42,564 nucleotides of DNA from Acidobacteriota bacterium (GTDB lineage: Bacteria > Acidobacteriota > Vicinamibacteria > Vicinamibacterales > UBA2999): contig JACPTI010000138.1 of assembly GCA_016192845.1 (NCBI GenBank), positions 1 through 42,564 on the forward strand. The letters are read 5' to 3'. How positions within the stretch are numbered: position 1 is the stretch's first letter; every line of letters begins with the position of its first letter. The notes below the pieces were generated by a model. It was not told the origin of the DNA and did not search any database. It worked only from the letters and a program-made list of their open reading frames with translations. Positions 15,979-25,525 of the stretch are shown here, in pieces. The position numbers and the translations under genes were made by a program.

Positions 15979-16059
15979 AACCACGAAGAACACGAAGGTC
16001 ACGAAGACCACGAATTTCGTTTATTCGTGCACTTCGTGATCTTCGTGGCCTTCGTGGTT
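15979..16059. repeat. Unit-repeat palindrome of 9-base CACGAAG units (bidirectional terminator candidate)
   Basis: The left arm holds four imperfect 9-base units ending in ACGAAG. The right arm holds their reverse complements (CTTCGTG units), and the two fold into a stem of about 36 bp around a short TTTCGTTTA loop. It lies between the convergent ends of the MBL gene and the AHHG-type gene, where a bidirectional terminator would be expected. Confidence 0.8.
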
Positions 16060-16069
16060 CAGACGCCGC

Positions 16070-16495
16070 CTACGGCTGTCCCGGAAATCCTTCCCTCGTC
16101 GCCTCGGGGCCGCCCTGGATGAAGAGCGGCTTGTCGGGCGTGTCGGCCTTCGCAATCCGCGACAGGGCGCCGCGCGACTCGACGACCTTCCCGCCGTAGC
16201 CCTCGAACACCACCTTGTCGCCGGGGAGCAGCGTCGTCCGGCCCCACCCCTGGCGCTGTACCGTGTTGGGGCTTGCCATCTCCATGTTCCAGTTGGTCAC
16301 CTTGCCGCTCGGATCGGTGACGTCGATGTAGATGTGCATGTGAGGGTTGGTCCACTCGACCTTCGTCACCGCACCGGTCAACGAAACCCTCTTCTTCGCG
16401 TCGTATTCCGTGTCGAATCCATGGTGGGCGAGTGCCGGGACCGTCAGGCAGACGAGGCTGACACCGGCCGCCACGAGTCCACGCTTCGCGTTCAT
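16070..16495 (-). CDS. Small exported AHHG-type protein (DUF6152-like)
   Basis: A 141-residue protein with a signal peptide cleaved at ALAHHGF, so the mature N-terminus starts with a His-His pair that could bind metal. It continues with LTGAVTKVEWTNPHMHIYID, the conserved core of DUF6152-like proteins, which are small beta-rich domains. Function is unknown; these genes recur beside secreted redox or MBL proteins in Acidobacteriota and Proteobacteria. A paralogue lies at 30823. It is transcribed away from the gene at 16581-17429 by way of a 75-base repeat. Confidence 0.85.
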   Translation of the reverse strand: MNAKRGLVAAGVSLVCLTVPALAHHGFDTEYDAKKRVSLTGAVTKVEWTNPHMHIYIDVTDPSGKVTNWNMEMASPNTVQRQGWGRTTLLPGDKVVFEGYGGKVVESRGALSRIAKADTPDKPLFIQGGPEATREGFPGQP

Positions 16496-16524
16496 GTCAG
16501 AACCTCCTTGGGCTTTGGACTGTG

Positions 16525-16579
16525 GGCTTTGGGCTTCAGGTGCCCGGAGCCCGAAGCCGAAAGCCTGAAGCCCGAAGCC
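16525..16579. repeat. Unit-repeat palindrome of GGGCTTTG/CCCGAAGC type
   Basis: The 16-base arm at 16525-16540 (GGCTTTGGGCTTCAGG) pairs with 16564-16579 with a single G-T type mismatch. Extra copies of the unit extend to about 16506. It separates two minus-strand genes and stops two bases before the upstream gene's stop codon. Confidence 0.7.
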
Positions 16580-16580
16580 G

Positions 16581-17429
16581 TCATTTCTGCTCGAGCTTCC
16601 CGTCCGTAGTGAGACGGTAGCCGCCGGCGATGCCGAGCTGATTGTTCTCGGTGCAGATGTACTCCATGAGATCGATGCCGGGAGCCGCCAGACGCGCCTC
16701 GAACTTCAGCTGCACGGGTCTCGAGAAGGCACCAGGGTCGTCGAGCGTGAACGCGTTGACGAGCGTTCCGTTGTTGATCCGCGTCCACCGTTCGACGGTG
16801 TGCATCTGCTCGGTATGCGGCGTCCCGCGGGCGTCGAGCCAGAACTTGTCGTTGTAGCCGATCGTGTCGATCACGAGTGTGTCGCCGTCCCAGCGGCCGA
16901 TCGAGTGGCCCCACCACGTCGGGATCGGATCGACCGGATGCTTGCGGCCGTCCATGTAAACCACGCGATGCGCGCCCGCATCGCCCGCCTCGTGCAGGAG
17001 GTAGATGTGCGTCAGCCCCTTCGCGGTGTACGACATCGAGAACTTCCACGGGTACGGGTTGACGCGCGGCACGCTCATCGGCAGGCAATAGATGTACGGC
17101 TCCTCGTACTTCGCCTTCTCGCGTTTGGCACGCAGCTCCCGCGCCCAGGGCAGCAGCGGCAGCTCGCCCGGCTTGAGGCCGCCTTCCTGTTCGATGTCGT
17201 TGTCCGATCCGCCGCCGACCCACGGGCCGGTAAGATCCGGCCGGCCGTCGTGCAGCCGGGGGACGGGCAGGGTGATGATCGTGGGGTCGGTCGTGATTGG
17301 CCCGGGGCGGCCGGCCGGCAGCGTGCGGACCCGGTCGTCCTGCTGCGGCGGCGTCTGGGCCCCGAGCTGCGCGAGGAGCGCGCCGGTCAGGCCCAGAGAC
17401 GTGGCGGCGATTACAAGGGTTTTCTTCAC
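16581..17429 (-). CDS. Exported protein of unknown function
   Basis: A 282-residue protein that starts at GTG 17429 behind GGGAGGT. The signal peptide (KKTLVIAATSLGLTGALLAQLGAQ) leaves a Gln-Thr-Pro-rich mature end. No enzyme motif was recognised. The sequence has conserved-looking blocks PDLTGPWVGGG, CLPMSVPRVNPYPWKF and IGRWDGDTLVIDTIGYNDKFWLDARG. The block around GRWDGDTLVIDT is characteristic of a widespread family of uncharacterised acidobacterial and proteobacterial secreted proteins that often pair with DUF6152-like genes, as here. A beta-rich periplasmic protein is likely. Confidence 0.8.
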   Translation of the reverse strand: MKKTLVIAATSLGLTGALLAQLGAQTPPQQDDRVRTLPAGRPGPITTDPTIITLPVPRLHDGRPDLTGPWVGGGSDNDIEQEGGLKPGELPLLPWARELRAKREKAKYEEPYIYCLPMSVPRVNPYPWKFSMSYTAKGLTHIYLLHEAGDAGAHRVVYMDGRKHPVDPIPTWWGHSIGRWDGDTLVIDTIGYNDKFWLDARGTPHTEQMHTVERWTRINNGTLVNAFTLDDPGAFSRPVQLKFEARLAAPGIDLMEYICTENNQLGIAGGYRLTTDGKLEQK

Positions 17430-17510
17430 GTCGCACCTCCCGCTCTCGGGCCGCATTATCGGCGATTCTGGTATACAACTGAATCCGCAATCTGACAGCG
17501 AGGTGCAGCG

Positions 17511-18593
17511 ATGGGACACGCATTACGAGGGATATCCCTGAAGGCGTCAGTGCTCGGGCTGGCGGCCGTGGTGGCGCTCGCCGCCGCGGCCGGGACCGGC
17601 GGCGCCGTGTCGGCCCAGGCTCTCCCCAACCCCTACCGCATGGTGGACGGCTGGGCGAAGCTGCCGGGCGGCCGCGGCATGGGCGCCGTGGGCGACGTGA
17701 CGATCGACCGCGACGGCCGGCACATCTGGGCGGTCGTCCGATGCGAACCGCTGGCGGACCCGGCCCGGTTCGGCGATGAATGCCGCGACTCGAAGGTGGA
17801 CGCGGTCTACAAGTTCGCCCCCGACGGGACGGTCGTCACGAGCTTCGGCGGCGGCATGTTCATCTGGCCTCACGGTGTCGAGGTCGACCCCGACGGCAAC
17901 GTGTGGGTCACCGACGCCGTCGCGCCGCAACGGATTCCGAAGGGTGACAAGCGCGGCCATCAGGTAGTCAAGTTCAGCCCGCAGGGGAAGGTGCTCATGA
18001 CCCTTGGCACGCCGAGCATGGCGGGCGACGGTCCCGCCCACTTCAGCTCGCCGGCCGACGTCGTGGTGGGCCGGAACGGCGACGTGTTCGTGGCCGACGG
18101 TCACAACGAAAACGGCAACAACCGTGTGGTGAAGTTCTCCAAGGACGGCAAGTTCATCAAGAGCTGGGGGAAGACCGGCTACGCGCCGGGCGAGTTCCGC
18201 ACGCTGCACGCCATCGCGCTCGACTCGCAGGGGCGGCTCTTCATCGCCGACCGCTTCAACAACCGGGTCCAGATCTTCGATCAGGACGGGAAGTTCCTCG
18301 CGCAGTGGACGCAGTTCGGACGGCCGAGCGGCATCTTCTTCGACGACCGCGGCCGGATCCTCGTCGCCGATTCGGAATCGGACGACGTGCAGAATCCCGG
18401 CTGGGACATGGGGATCCGGATTGGCGACGCGCGCACCGGCGCGGTGAACGAATTCATCCTGTTCCCGTGGGCCGACCCGCGCGACACGGCGGGCAACGGC
18501 GCCGAGTTCGTGGCGGTGGACCGCGACGGCAACATCTACGGCGGGGAGCCGCGGCCGAGGCAGTTGCGGAAGTACGTCAGAGTGAGGCCATAG
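17511..18593 (+). CDS. Secreted NHL-repeat beta-propeller protein
   Basis: A 360-residue exported protein with a signal peptide ending near VSAQA (residue 37) and about six NHL blades (GDVTIDRDGRHIWAVVRCE, GNVWVTDAVAPQ, GDVFVADGHNENGNNRVVKF, GRLFIADRFNNRVQIFD, GRILVADSE). It is of the same broad family as the protein at 10614 but only loosely similar. A GAGGTG ribosome site precedes ATG 17511. The gene is divergent from the one ending its 5' side at 17429; a possible -10 box, TATACA, lies at 17472-17477 in the 81-base shared upstream region. Confidence 0.85.
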   Translation: MGHALRGISLKASVLGLAAVVALAAAAGTGGAVSAQALPNPYRMVDGWAKLPGGRGMGAVGDVTIDRDGRHIWAVVRCEPLADPARFGDECRDSKVDAVYKFAPDGTVVTSFGGGMFIWPHGVEVDPDGNVWVTDAVAPQRIPKGDKRGHQVVKFSPQGKVLMTLGTPSMAGDGPAHFSSPADVVVGRNGDVFVADGHNENGNNRVVKFSKDGKFIKSWGKTGYAPGEFRTLHAIALDSQGRLFIADRFNNRVQIFDQDGKFLAQWTQFGRPSGIFFDDRGRILVADSESDDVQNPGWDMGIRIGDARTGAVNEFILFPWADPRDTAGNGAEFVAVDRDGNIYGGEPRPRQLRKYVRVRP

Positions 18594-18620
18594 AGCCGGC
18601 GCTCTCTACTCCTCACGTAC

Positions 18621-18680
18621 CACCGAGACACCGTGGCACCGAGAACTCCTAAATAGTCTCGGTGTCTCGGTGCCTCGGTG
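18621..18680. repeat. Unit-repeat palindrome of 8-base CACCGAGA units
   Basis: Three 8-base units at 18621-18644 (CACCGAGA, CACCGTGG, CACCGAGA) face three reverse-complement units at 18657-18680 (TCTCGGTG type) around a 12-base AT-rich spacer. It sits between convergent genes and could terminate both. Confidence 0.8.
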
Positions 18681-18698
18681 TTCCGTTGGGGCGCCGGG

Positions 18699-20276
18699 CT
18701 AGTTCGTTCCCGATTTCCCGATGAACTTCAGGAACTCGGCGAACGGGACGACGCGGCCGTGGAGCGGCGCGATCGTCTGCACATCCAGCCGGTAGGCGCG
18801 GATGTTGTCGTAGAGGTTCACGGCGGCCGGCGGCGGCGTCGCCGGCATCTGCGCGCCGGCCGCCGGCGGCGTGAAGATGTCGGCCTCGATCAGGATCCGC
18901 TCCCGCGGCAGGTACGCCATCACCATCCCCTCGGCGTGCGGGCTTCCCTGGACGTAGTAGATATCCAGGTTCCGCGTGCCGTCGCTGATCGTCCCCTTCA
19001 TCTGGATCGTCTCGAGCTGGTAGCCTTCGGCGAACTCGGTCGGCGGGTGGAGCGAGAGGCGATCGGGTTCGAGCGTCCGCGGCGCGTAGGTCAGGACCTC
19101 CTGCTTGTAGAAGTCGCGATTGCTGTGGTGCGTCACGATCGTCGCCCCTTCGTGGAACGCCGTCCGGATGCCGCCGAGATGGTCGAAGTGATGGTGCGAG
19201 TTGACGACGTAGCGGATCGGCTTGTTGGGAATGGCCTTGTACGTCGCCTCGATGACGGCCAGCGCGCGCGGCTCGTTCTGCGGCGCCTCGACGAGCACCG
19301 TGAAGTCGCGGAACTCGACCGCCACGCTGTGGTGCGATTGGCCCGCCAGGTAGTAGACGCCCTCGGCCAGCTTCGTCGTCTGCACCTGCACCGGCGGAAT
19401 CGTCGCCTTCTGCGCCTCCTGCGGCACCGTGATCGGCTCGCCGCAGTCGTTCACCCGGAGGTCCTTGACGTTGAAGGTCAGCGAATTGTGCCCGCCGTTG
19501 TAGTTGGGCGGCTGCGTCTCGTCGTCCCAGTCGGTGTGGTGATGGAAGTTCCCCGGGAACTTCACGCCGCTGACGTCGCGCCACTGCGAGTACTCGCCCT
19601 CCTGGTTCATGTCGCCGCGGACCGGGTTCGGGATCCAGGTCTGCACGCGCTCCACCAGGTTCTGGTCGTTGATCGTGCCGTTGACGCGGTACTTGCCGAG
19701 CACCGTGATCGAGATGATGTTCAGCCGCCGCATGGGCACCGACGAGAGGCCGCCGAGCGCGCCGCTCTCGTAGCGGGTGATCAGGATCGGGTTGGCGCCG
19801 GGCGCCATCGCCGCCTTGATGAAGCCGTGGGGGTTGAGCCAGAGATCGAGCTGCCGGAGCTCGGCGGCCGCCGGCTGCGGCACCGTGTTCGTCCCCTGGA
19901 CGTTCCACGCGAACTTGTCGGAGACGAGCTGGATCTGCCGCTGCTCGCCTTGAATCGGAATGCCGCCGCCGCCGCGCGCGGGATAGCTTCCCTGGCGGAT
20001 GACGCGTTCCTCGCGCGCCGCCCGCTGCTCGAAGTTGATCGTCCGCGTAAAGCTCGCCAGCTCGACGCGAGCCCAGTCGTCGCGGATGTCGTAGTTCTGT
20101 CCGACCAAGCCGACGTAGCCGGCCCCGGTGTACGTCACGCAGCGGAGAGTGTTCGTCCCCATCGCCTGGGCCGCGGCCTGGAGCACGGCCTGGGCGGTTT
20201 GAGCGTGCGTCACGTCGGGCGAGGCCGCCGCCAGTGCAACCGACAATCCCACACAAATCGCGATCCGTCTGGCCAT
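18699..20276 (-). CDS. Secreted MBL-fold metallohydrolase with long N-terminal domain
   Basis: A 525-residue exported protein that starts at ATG 20276 behind AGGAGG; its signal peptide ends near THAQT (residue 25). Residues ~26-290 form an additional domain resembling an outer-membrane-lipoprotein-sorting-like beta fold (GQNYDIRDDWARVELASFTR, WLNPHGFIKAA). Residues ~295-525 are the MBL fold with NSHHHFDH (H361, H363, D365, H366) and downstream metal-site regions near VQGSPHAEG and IAPLHGRVVP. It is the third secreted MBL protein within 6 kb, but on the opposite strand. The substrate cannot be inferred. Confidence 0.85.
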   Translation of the reverse strand: MARRIAICVGLSVALAAASPDVTHAQTAQAVLQAAAQAMGTNTLRCVTYTGAGYVGLVGQNYDIRDDWARVELASFTRTINFEQRAAREERVIRQGSYPARGGGGIPIQGEQRQIQLVSDKFAWNVQGTNTVPQPAAAELRQLDLWLNPHGFIKAAMAPGANPILITRYESGALGGLSSVPMRRLNIISITVLGKYRVNGTINDQNLVERVQTWIPNPVRGDMNQEGEYSQWRDVSGVKFPGNFHHHTDWDDETQPPNYNGGHNSLTFNVKDLRVNDCGEPITVPQEAQKATIPPVQVQTTKLAEGVYYLAGQSHHSVAVEFRDFTVLVEAPQNEPRALAVIEATYKAIPNKPIRYVVNSHHHFDHLGGIRTAFHEGATIVTHHSNRDFYKQEVLTYAPRTLEPDRLSLHPPTEFAEGYQLETIQMKGTISDGTRNLDIYYVQGSPHAEGMVMAYLPRERILIEADIFTPPAAGAQMPATPPPAAVNLYDNIRAYRLDVQTIAPLHGRVVPFAEFLKFIGKSGTN

Positions 20277-20290
20277 ATCGCCTCCTTGCA

Positions 20291-20318
20291 CCCCACCGCG
20301 CAGGCATGCGCGGTGGGG
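20291..20318. repeat. Perfect 12-bp hairpin in the MBL gene leader
   Basis: CCCCACCGCGCA and its exact complement flank a 4-base loop. It lies about 15 bases upstream of the MBL gene start on the minus strand, next to the AGGAGG ribosome site. Confidence 0.7.
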
Positions 20319-20469
20319 ACCCCGCCTGCGAGATCTGCGCGCGGGGAACTCTACCATGAGCCGGGTGGCTGCGTGCTTGCTTCGAGGGCTGCTGGAGGAT
20401 GGGATAGGCCATCGTGACGAGGACACGCCGAAGGTCCATCGCTTGACCGCGGGGATCTCGCTGTTCCTT

Positions 20470-20544
<75 letters not shown>

Positions 20545-20548
<4 letters not shown>

Positions 20549-22380
20549 CACCCGACGGCCTGGCCGTCCTTGCGGTGATCGGACCCCGCCCGGTACATGC
20601 CGTTGACGGGCAGGTCTTCGGTGATGCTGCGCCGGTCGAAGGTCGGCTCCGGCAGACTCGGATCGCGCGTGAACAGGATGCCCTGATAGCCGCCGACAGC
20701 GCCGCCGTCGACCGGCTGCACGACGTGCCCCTTCGCGCGGAGCGCCGCCCCTACCAGACTGAAGAGGTTCGCCTCGAGCGACAACACGTTCGACCCCTGG
20801 CTGTGCGTGAAGCGCGCCGCGTCGGTCGTCATCTGCACGTTCATGCCTAGATCGATGAGGTTGATCATGTGCTGCACGTGCGTCTCGGGCTGGACGCTGC
20901 CGCCCATGTTGCCGAAGGCCATCAGCGGCCGACCGTCTTTCATGACGAAGCCGGCGATGATCGTGTGGAACGGCCGCTTGCGCGCCGCCACCACGTTCGG
21001 GCTGCGCGGGTCGAGGGAGAAGCCCGCCCCGCGGTTGTGCAGCACGAAGCCGTAGCCGCCGACCGTCATGCCGCTGCCGTACACGCTGTAGACGCTGTGA
21101 ATGAGCGACACCATGTTGCCCCAGCGGTCCGCGGTGGCGAGATAGATCGTGCCCCCGTCGGTCCGCGCCGCCGCGCCGGGTGCGGAGGCGGCGTTCGGGT
21201 CGATCCGGCTGCAGAGCGTCGCCGCGTGCTCCTTCGAGAGCAGGCGCGCCACCGGCACCGGCGAGAAGCGCGGGTCGGCGTTGTGCGCGTACAGATCCGC
21301 GTAGGCGAGCTTCTTCGCCTCGACGAGCAGGTGCCAGTACATCGGGTTGGTGTGCCCGAGCTCGGCGAGATTGAACCCGAGCCGCGGGACGCACACCTCG
21401 AGGATGTTCAGCATCTCCAGCGCCGCCATCCCCTGTCCCGGGGGCGGCAGCTGGAAGACGTCGTAGCCGTGATACGTGGTCGAGATCGGCTCGACCCACT
21501 CGGGCTCGAACTCCGCGAGGTCGGCGCGCGTCATCACGCCGCCGTGCGCCTGCACCTTCTCCACGATCGCCGCCGCGATCTCGCCGCGGTAGAAGGCGTC
21601 GCGCCCCTGCTGCTGCATCAGCCGCAGCGCCGCCGCGAGCCGCGGGTTGCGGATGATGCTGTACAAACGCGGCGCCTGGCCGTCGACGAGAAACGCGTCC
21701 ACGGACGCCGGATCGGCGTGCAGCGCGCCGGCCGCAGCCAGCAGATCATCGTGACGGCGCTCGGCGAGCGCCCATCCTTCGTCCGCGATGCGGGCGGCGC
21801 GGTCGAACGTCTCCTTGAAGGTCAGCGTGCCGAACCGCTTGAGAAGCGCGTCGTAGCCGGCGATGGTACCCGGGACGGTGGCGGCGTTCACCCCGCGTCC
21901 GGGCACGGAGCCGACGCGCAGCCGCTCGCGGAAGAACTCCGGCGTCCATCCCGCCGGCGCCCAGCCGGCGGCGGCGAGGCCGTACAGCTTCTTGTCCCGC
22001 GCCGACCAGACGAGCGCGAAGAGGTCGCCGCCGATGCCGGTGTCGTTCTGCGACGTGACGTCGAGCACGGCGCCCGCGGCCACCGCGGCGTCGATGGCGT
22101 TGCCTCCCTTCTGCAGGATCTCCAGCCCGGCCTGCGCGGCCAGCGGATCGCTCGTCGCCACCACGCCGTGCCGCGCGAGCACCTCGGACCGGCCCTGCCC
22201 GCGCCACCCCTGCGCGCGCACCCCGGGCACGGCGTCGATGTTCTCAGCCGGGTTCGGCGCGCCGGCTGACGGAATCCCGAACGGTGTGGGCGACTGCGCG
22301 GCGACGGTGACGGCCCAGGCCGCCGCGGCAACCGCGCCGGTCAGCGTCAGGACCCGAACGCAGGCGAATGAGCGATTCAT
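20545..22380 (-). CDS. ggt: Gamma-glutamyltransferase (Ntn-hydrolase)
   Basis: A 611-residue periplasmic enzyme precursor that would hydrolyse or transfer the gamma-glutamyl group of glutathione and related compounds. A signal peptide (ends near AVTVAAQ, residue 29) is followed by KGGNAIDAAVAAGAVL and GIGGDLFALVW, the standard large-subunit N-terminus. Autocleavage is expected before Thr411 in DGGTIYLATADRWGN, where the family has the nucleophilic Thr followed by x-H/Y and a DxxGN motif. The second residue pair is IY rather than the usual TH, so it belongs to a divergent branch. GGAGG precedes ATG 22380. Cephalosporin acylase relatives are the alternative. Confidence 0.92.
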
Positions 22381-22397
22381 GCGAGCCTCCGGCGGGA

Positions 22398-22440
22398 GTC
22401 AGATCCGGGGTCAGAGTCGGGGTCAGACCCCGGATTTGAC
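22398..22440. repeat. Palindrome of GGGGTCAGA units
   Basis: The arm at 22398-22410 (GTCAGATCCGGGG) pairs with 22428-22440 with one mismatch. A further GGGGTCAGA copy lies in the loop. It sits just upstream of the gamma-glutamyltransferase start. Confidence 0.7.
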
Positions 22441-22510
22441 GTCAGATCATACGCTCAATCGTCGAGTCCCGCCCACGCGTACGGGGCATCGCGGATGGCG
22501 CGGGCACGTC

Positions 22511-22580
22511 CCAACTCCCAAGTGCCTCGTCGCTGGGTGGCTTTGGGAGTTCGGAATTGGGAATTGGTCTTTGGGATTTG
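22511..22580. repeat. Unit-repeat tract of CCAACTCCCAA / GGGAATTGG type
   Basis: The arm AACTCCCAA near 22513 faces TTTGGGAGTT near 22542, followed by three more degenerate GGAATTGG/TTTGGGA units. The tract ends exactly at the stop codon of the coiled-coil gene (22581-22583). Confidence 0.6.
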
Positions 22581-25304
22581 TCAGGCTGTCGCCGACTTGC
22601 GGGGGACCTCCACCTTGCCGGTCTTCATGCGCAGCTGCCTGATGCTCTGTTCGAGGCGCTCAGCCAGCTCGCGCTCCTGCTTGAGCGTCTGCACGGCCGT
22701 CTGCACCTCCTGCATCGTGAAGTCGATCCGCGCCAGCTTCTCGGTCACGTGGTCGATCATCGCCTTCTGTTCGTTGAGGGTCTCGAGGTTCACGCTGACG
22801 TCCTCGAGCAGGTTGGAGATGAGATTCGTCTTCGCCTGGACCTCGTCGACCGTCTCCCGCCGCGCCTCGATGGCCGCGATCTTCTCCGCCGTCTCGGCGG
22901 CCGTCGCCAGCAGCGCCTGAATCTCCTTCCTCGCTGCGGCCACCTCCTCGCGGTGGCCGGCGACGAACTGCAGATCGGCCTTGCTGCGGGCGCCAATGTC
23001 GTGCACGGCGTCGACCTGGGCCTTGACGGCGGCGACGACGGCCTCGCGCTCGGCGATGTGCTTGATGAGCTGGTCGAGGCCCGCGGCTTTCAGGAGGAGC
23101 TCGGTGACCTTCGCCTCGACGCCGGCGATCTTCTTTTCCGCGAATGCCACCTGCGCGCGCCGCTGCTCGAGCTGTTTGAACAGCGTTTCCGTGCGCTTGA
23201 GCTGATCCTCGGAGGCGCCGACCTGCGCCACGGCTTCCCGCTGGTGGGCCTGGATGCGTGCGAGCTCGCCGATGAGCTCCTCTTTGATCGCCGCCGCGCG
23301 GGCGAGCTCGTCGTTGAGCGCCTGCGCCTGCTTCATCCGCTCGTTCGCCTCGGCGACCAGCGTGCGGCTCGCCTCGAGCGACTCGGCGAGCCGCGCCTCC
23401 TGCTCGCGGACGGCGGCCTCGTCGCGCTGCACGTCCGCGACCCGCGCGTGGATCCGCTCGAGCTGCTCCTCGAGCGTCGCGAGCCGCGTGGCGAGCGGCG
23501 GCACCTGCTTCTGGCGCTCGGCGACGGCCTCGACCTTCTGCTGCGCGTCGAGCGTCTGCGTCAGGATGGCGTCGCACTGGCTCTTCAGCGTCTCGAGCTC
23601 GCTGCGGCGCGCGAGCTGCTCGGTCAGCTTGCCGTCGACATCGCCGGCGAGCGCGTGGAGGGCGTCGATGCGCGACTGGAGCTTCTCGACGAACTGGACG
23701 CGGGAGGCGACCTGCGCGATCTGCGCGTCGAGCTGGGTGGTCAGCTCGCCGAGCCGCGTCGTCTGCTTGACGCCCTCGTCGACGAGCCCCAGCTTGGCGT
23801 TGATGGCGTTCAACGTCGCCTCGAGCTGCGGCGTGCGCGCCATGAACGACGTCATCCGCTCGCTGAACCCCTCGAGCGCCGTCCGATCGGCGGCGAGCCG
23901 GTCGCGCAGCTGCGCGATGTCGGCATACGCCTTGTGGAAGTCGTGGATCTGCTGGCGTAACGCGTCGAGGTCCTGCCGCCCGCGCAGCAGGGTGTCGTGC
24001 TGCAGCGCCGTACGCTTGGCGAGCTCGTCGACCTGGCCGAGCCGCTCGTGCAGCGCCTCGAGGCCGGCCTGCTTCTTCACGAGGTCGTCGGCCTGCGCGG
24101 TCAGCGTCTGGAAGTCCTTGCCGAGCGCGTCGACCTTCTGATGGAGCTGGACGAGATTGCGCTCCTTGCCGGCAAGGGCCTCCAGGCGCGCTTCGGCCTC
24201 CGTGGCCGCCGCCTGCAGCGCGCGCAGCCGTGCCTCGATCGCGTCGATGTCCTTCTTCTCCAGCGCGAGGCGATCGAGCGAGCCGCGCAGGCTGTCCATC
24301 AGGACGCGCCCCTCCTTCTCGAACCGGACCGACAGCCGCGACAGATCGTCGCGCGCGCGTGTGACGGCCTCGACCGAGACGTTGGTCTGGTGGACGAGCG
24401 ATTCGATTCGGCCGACGGTCTCCTCGCTCTTGTGCGCCTCCTTGAGCGCCTCGTTCAGCTTGTTGATCTGGACGTCCATGTTCCAGACCATCTCGTTGAG
24501 CCGGTTCGCCTCGACCACGGCGCGCTCGACCGTGTGCTTCTGGCTCTCGAGCGCCTTGGCCTTCTGCGCGACGTGCTCGGCGAGCGCGTTGAGGCTCGCG
24601 AGCTTCTCCTCGGTCGTCTTGCTCAGCTCCTGGAGCTGCATCAGCGGCCCGAGCTTCTTTTCGAGGTCCTTGACCGCTTCCGCCGCCACGCGGGAGTCTT
24701 CGCGCGCCTCCTTCGACGTGTCGCGGAGCCGCGCGTACTCCTGCGCAAGCTGGCCGGCCGTGCCCCGCACCTGATCGAGATCGCCGCGGACGGTCGCCGC
24801 CTGCTTCAGCGTGCTCTCGATGTCGCTCTGGGTCTGGCGGAGCTCGGTGCGGAAGTCTTCGAGGGTGGCCTGCTCGCGCCTGAGCGCGGCCACCGCCGCC
24901 TGCGCCTCGAGCGCCTGCGAGGAGAGCTGCTGGACCGACTGCCGGTGCTTCTGGATCTCGCCGTCGGGCGCGACGAGCGCGTCGGCCGCCTCCTGCGCGT
25001 CCTTTGCGGCCTTCAGCAGCGCCTGGATGCGCGCATCGACCTCCGCAAACGTGCGAAGCCGCTCTTCGAGACCTGCGACGCGGCTGTCGACCTCCGCGAT
25101 CCGGTCGGCGGTGGCGGCGGTCTTGTCGTCCACCTCGCCCAGCGTCTTGCCGATCTGCACGAGGCGCGAGCTGCGCGCCGTGATCTGCGTCAGCATCGTG
25201 TTGAGCGCGCTGCGCTCTTCCTTGGCGGCCGCGATGAGGTTCTGGAACTCCTCGGCCTGTTTCTGCGACTTGCCCCCCGTCAATCCCTTCAGCGCATCGA
25301 GCAT
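22581..25304 (-). CDS. Giant cytoplasmic coiled-coil protein
   Basis: A 907-residue protein with no signal peptide and no transmembrane segment. From residue ~15 to ~890 it is almost continuous heptad-rich, charged sequence (Ala, Glu, Lys, Arg, Leu, Gln), with runs such as LTAQADDLVKKQAGLEALHE and LARRSELETLKSQCDAILTQ. No Walker motifs were found, so it is not an SMC or Rad50 ATPase. The N-terminus MLDALKGLTGGKSQKQAEE and the C-terminus TGKVEVPRKSATA are short non-coiled ends. GGAGG precedes ATG 25304. A cytoskeletal, scaffold or chromosome-associated role is possible; nothing in the neighbours fixes it. Confidence 0.85.
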   Translation of the reverse strand: MLDALKGLTGGKSQKQAEEFQNLIAAAKEERSALNTMLTQITARSSRLVQIGKTLGEVDDKTAATADRIAEVDSRVAGLEERLRTFAEVDARIQALLKAAKDAQEAADALVAPDGEIQKHRQSVQQLSSQALEAQAAVAALRREQATLEDFRTELRQTQSDIESTLKQAATVRGDLDQVRGTAGQLAQEYARLRDTSKEAREDSRVAAEAVKDLEKKLGPLMQLQELSKTTEEKLASLNALAEHVAQKAKALESQKHTVERAVVEANRLNEMVWNMDVQINKLNEALKEAHKSEETVGRIESLVHQTNVSVEAVTRARDDLSRLSVRFEKEGRVLMDSLRGSLDRLALEKKDIDAIEARLRALQAAATEAEARLEALAGKERNLVQLHQKVDALGKDFQTLTAQADDLVKKQAGLEALHERLGQVDELAKRTALQHDTLLRGRQDLDALRQQIHDFHKAYADIAQLRDRLAADRTALEGFSERMTSFMARTPQLEATLNAINAKLGLVDEGVKQTTRLGELTTQLDAQIAQVASRVQFVEKLQSRIDALHALAGDVDGKLTEQLARRSELETLKSQCDAILTQTLDAQQKVEAVAERQKQVPPLATRLATLEEQLERIHARVADVQRDEAAVREQEARLAESLEASRTLVAEANERMKQAQALNDELARAAAIKEELIGELARIQAHQREAVAQVGASEDQLKRTETLFKQLEQRRAQVAFAEKKIAGVEAKVTELLLKAAGLDQLIKHIAEREAVVAAVKAQVDAVHDIGARSKADLQFVAGHREEVAAARKEIQALLATAAETAEKIAAIEARRETVDEVQAKTNLISNLLEDVSVNLETLNEQKAMIDHVTEKLARIDFTMQEVQTAVQTLKQERELAERLEQSIRQLRMKTGKVEVPRKSATA

Positions 25305-25455
25305 GGCGACCTCCGGCCGACAGAGCATAGCGGCAGAGCCGGCGCGACTCAAGCCGCTTTCGCGCTTCGCGCTTCCGCCTCCCCTGACCCGACGGCGAGA
25401 CTCGCCGAAGCTCGGAAAGTCGCCGAGCGAAGGCGGCCGGCGAGCCTCGCCAGGT

Positions 25456-25477
25456 CGGTCCGCCGAATGGCGGACCG
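25456..25477. repeat. Perfect 9-bp hairpin upstream of the rhomboid gene
   Basis: CGGTCCGCC and its exact complement flank a GAAT loop. It sits in the 220-base divergent gap between the coiled-coil and rhomboid genes; the rest of that gap shows only short GC-rich dyads. Confidence 0.6.
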
Positions 25478-25525
25478 CTGAAGACGACGAACGCGAGCTC
25501 CCGATCGTGAGATGATCGGGGTGCC

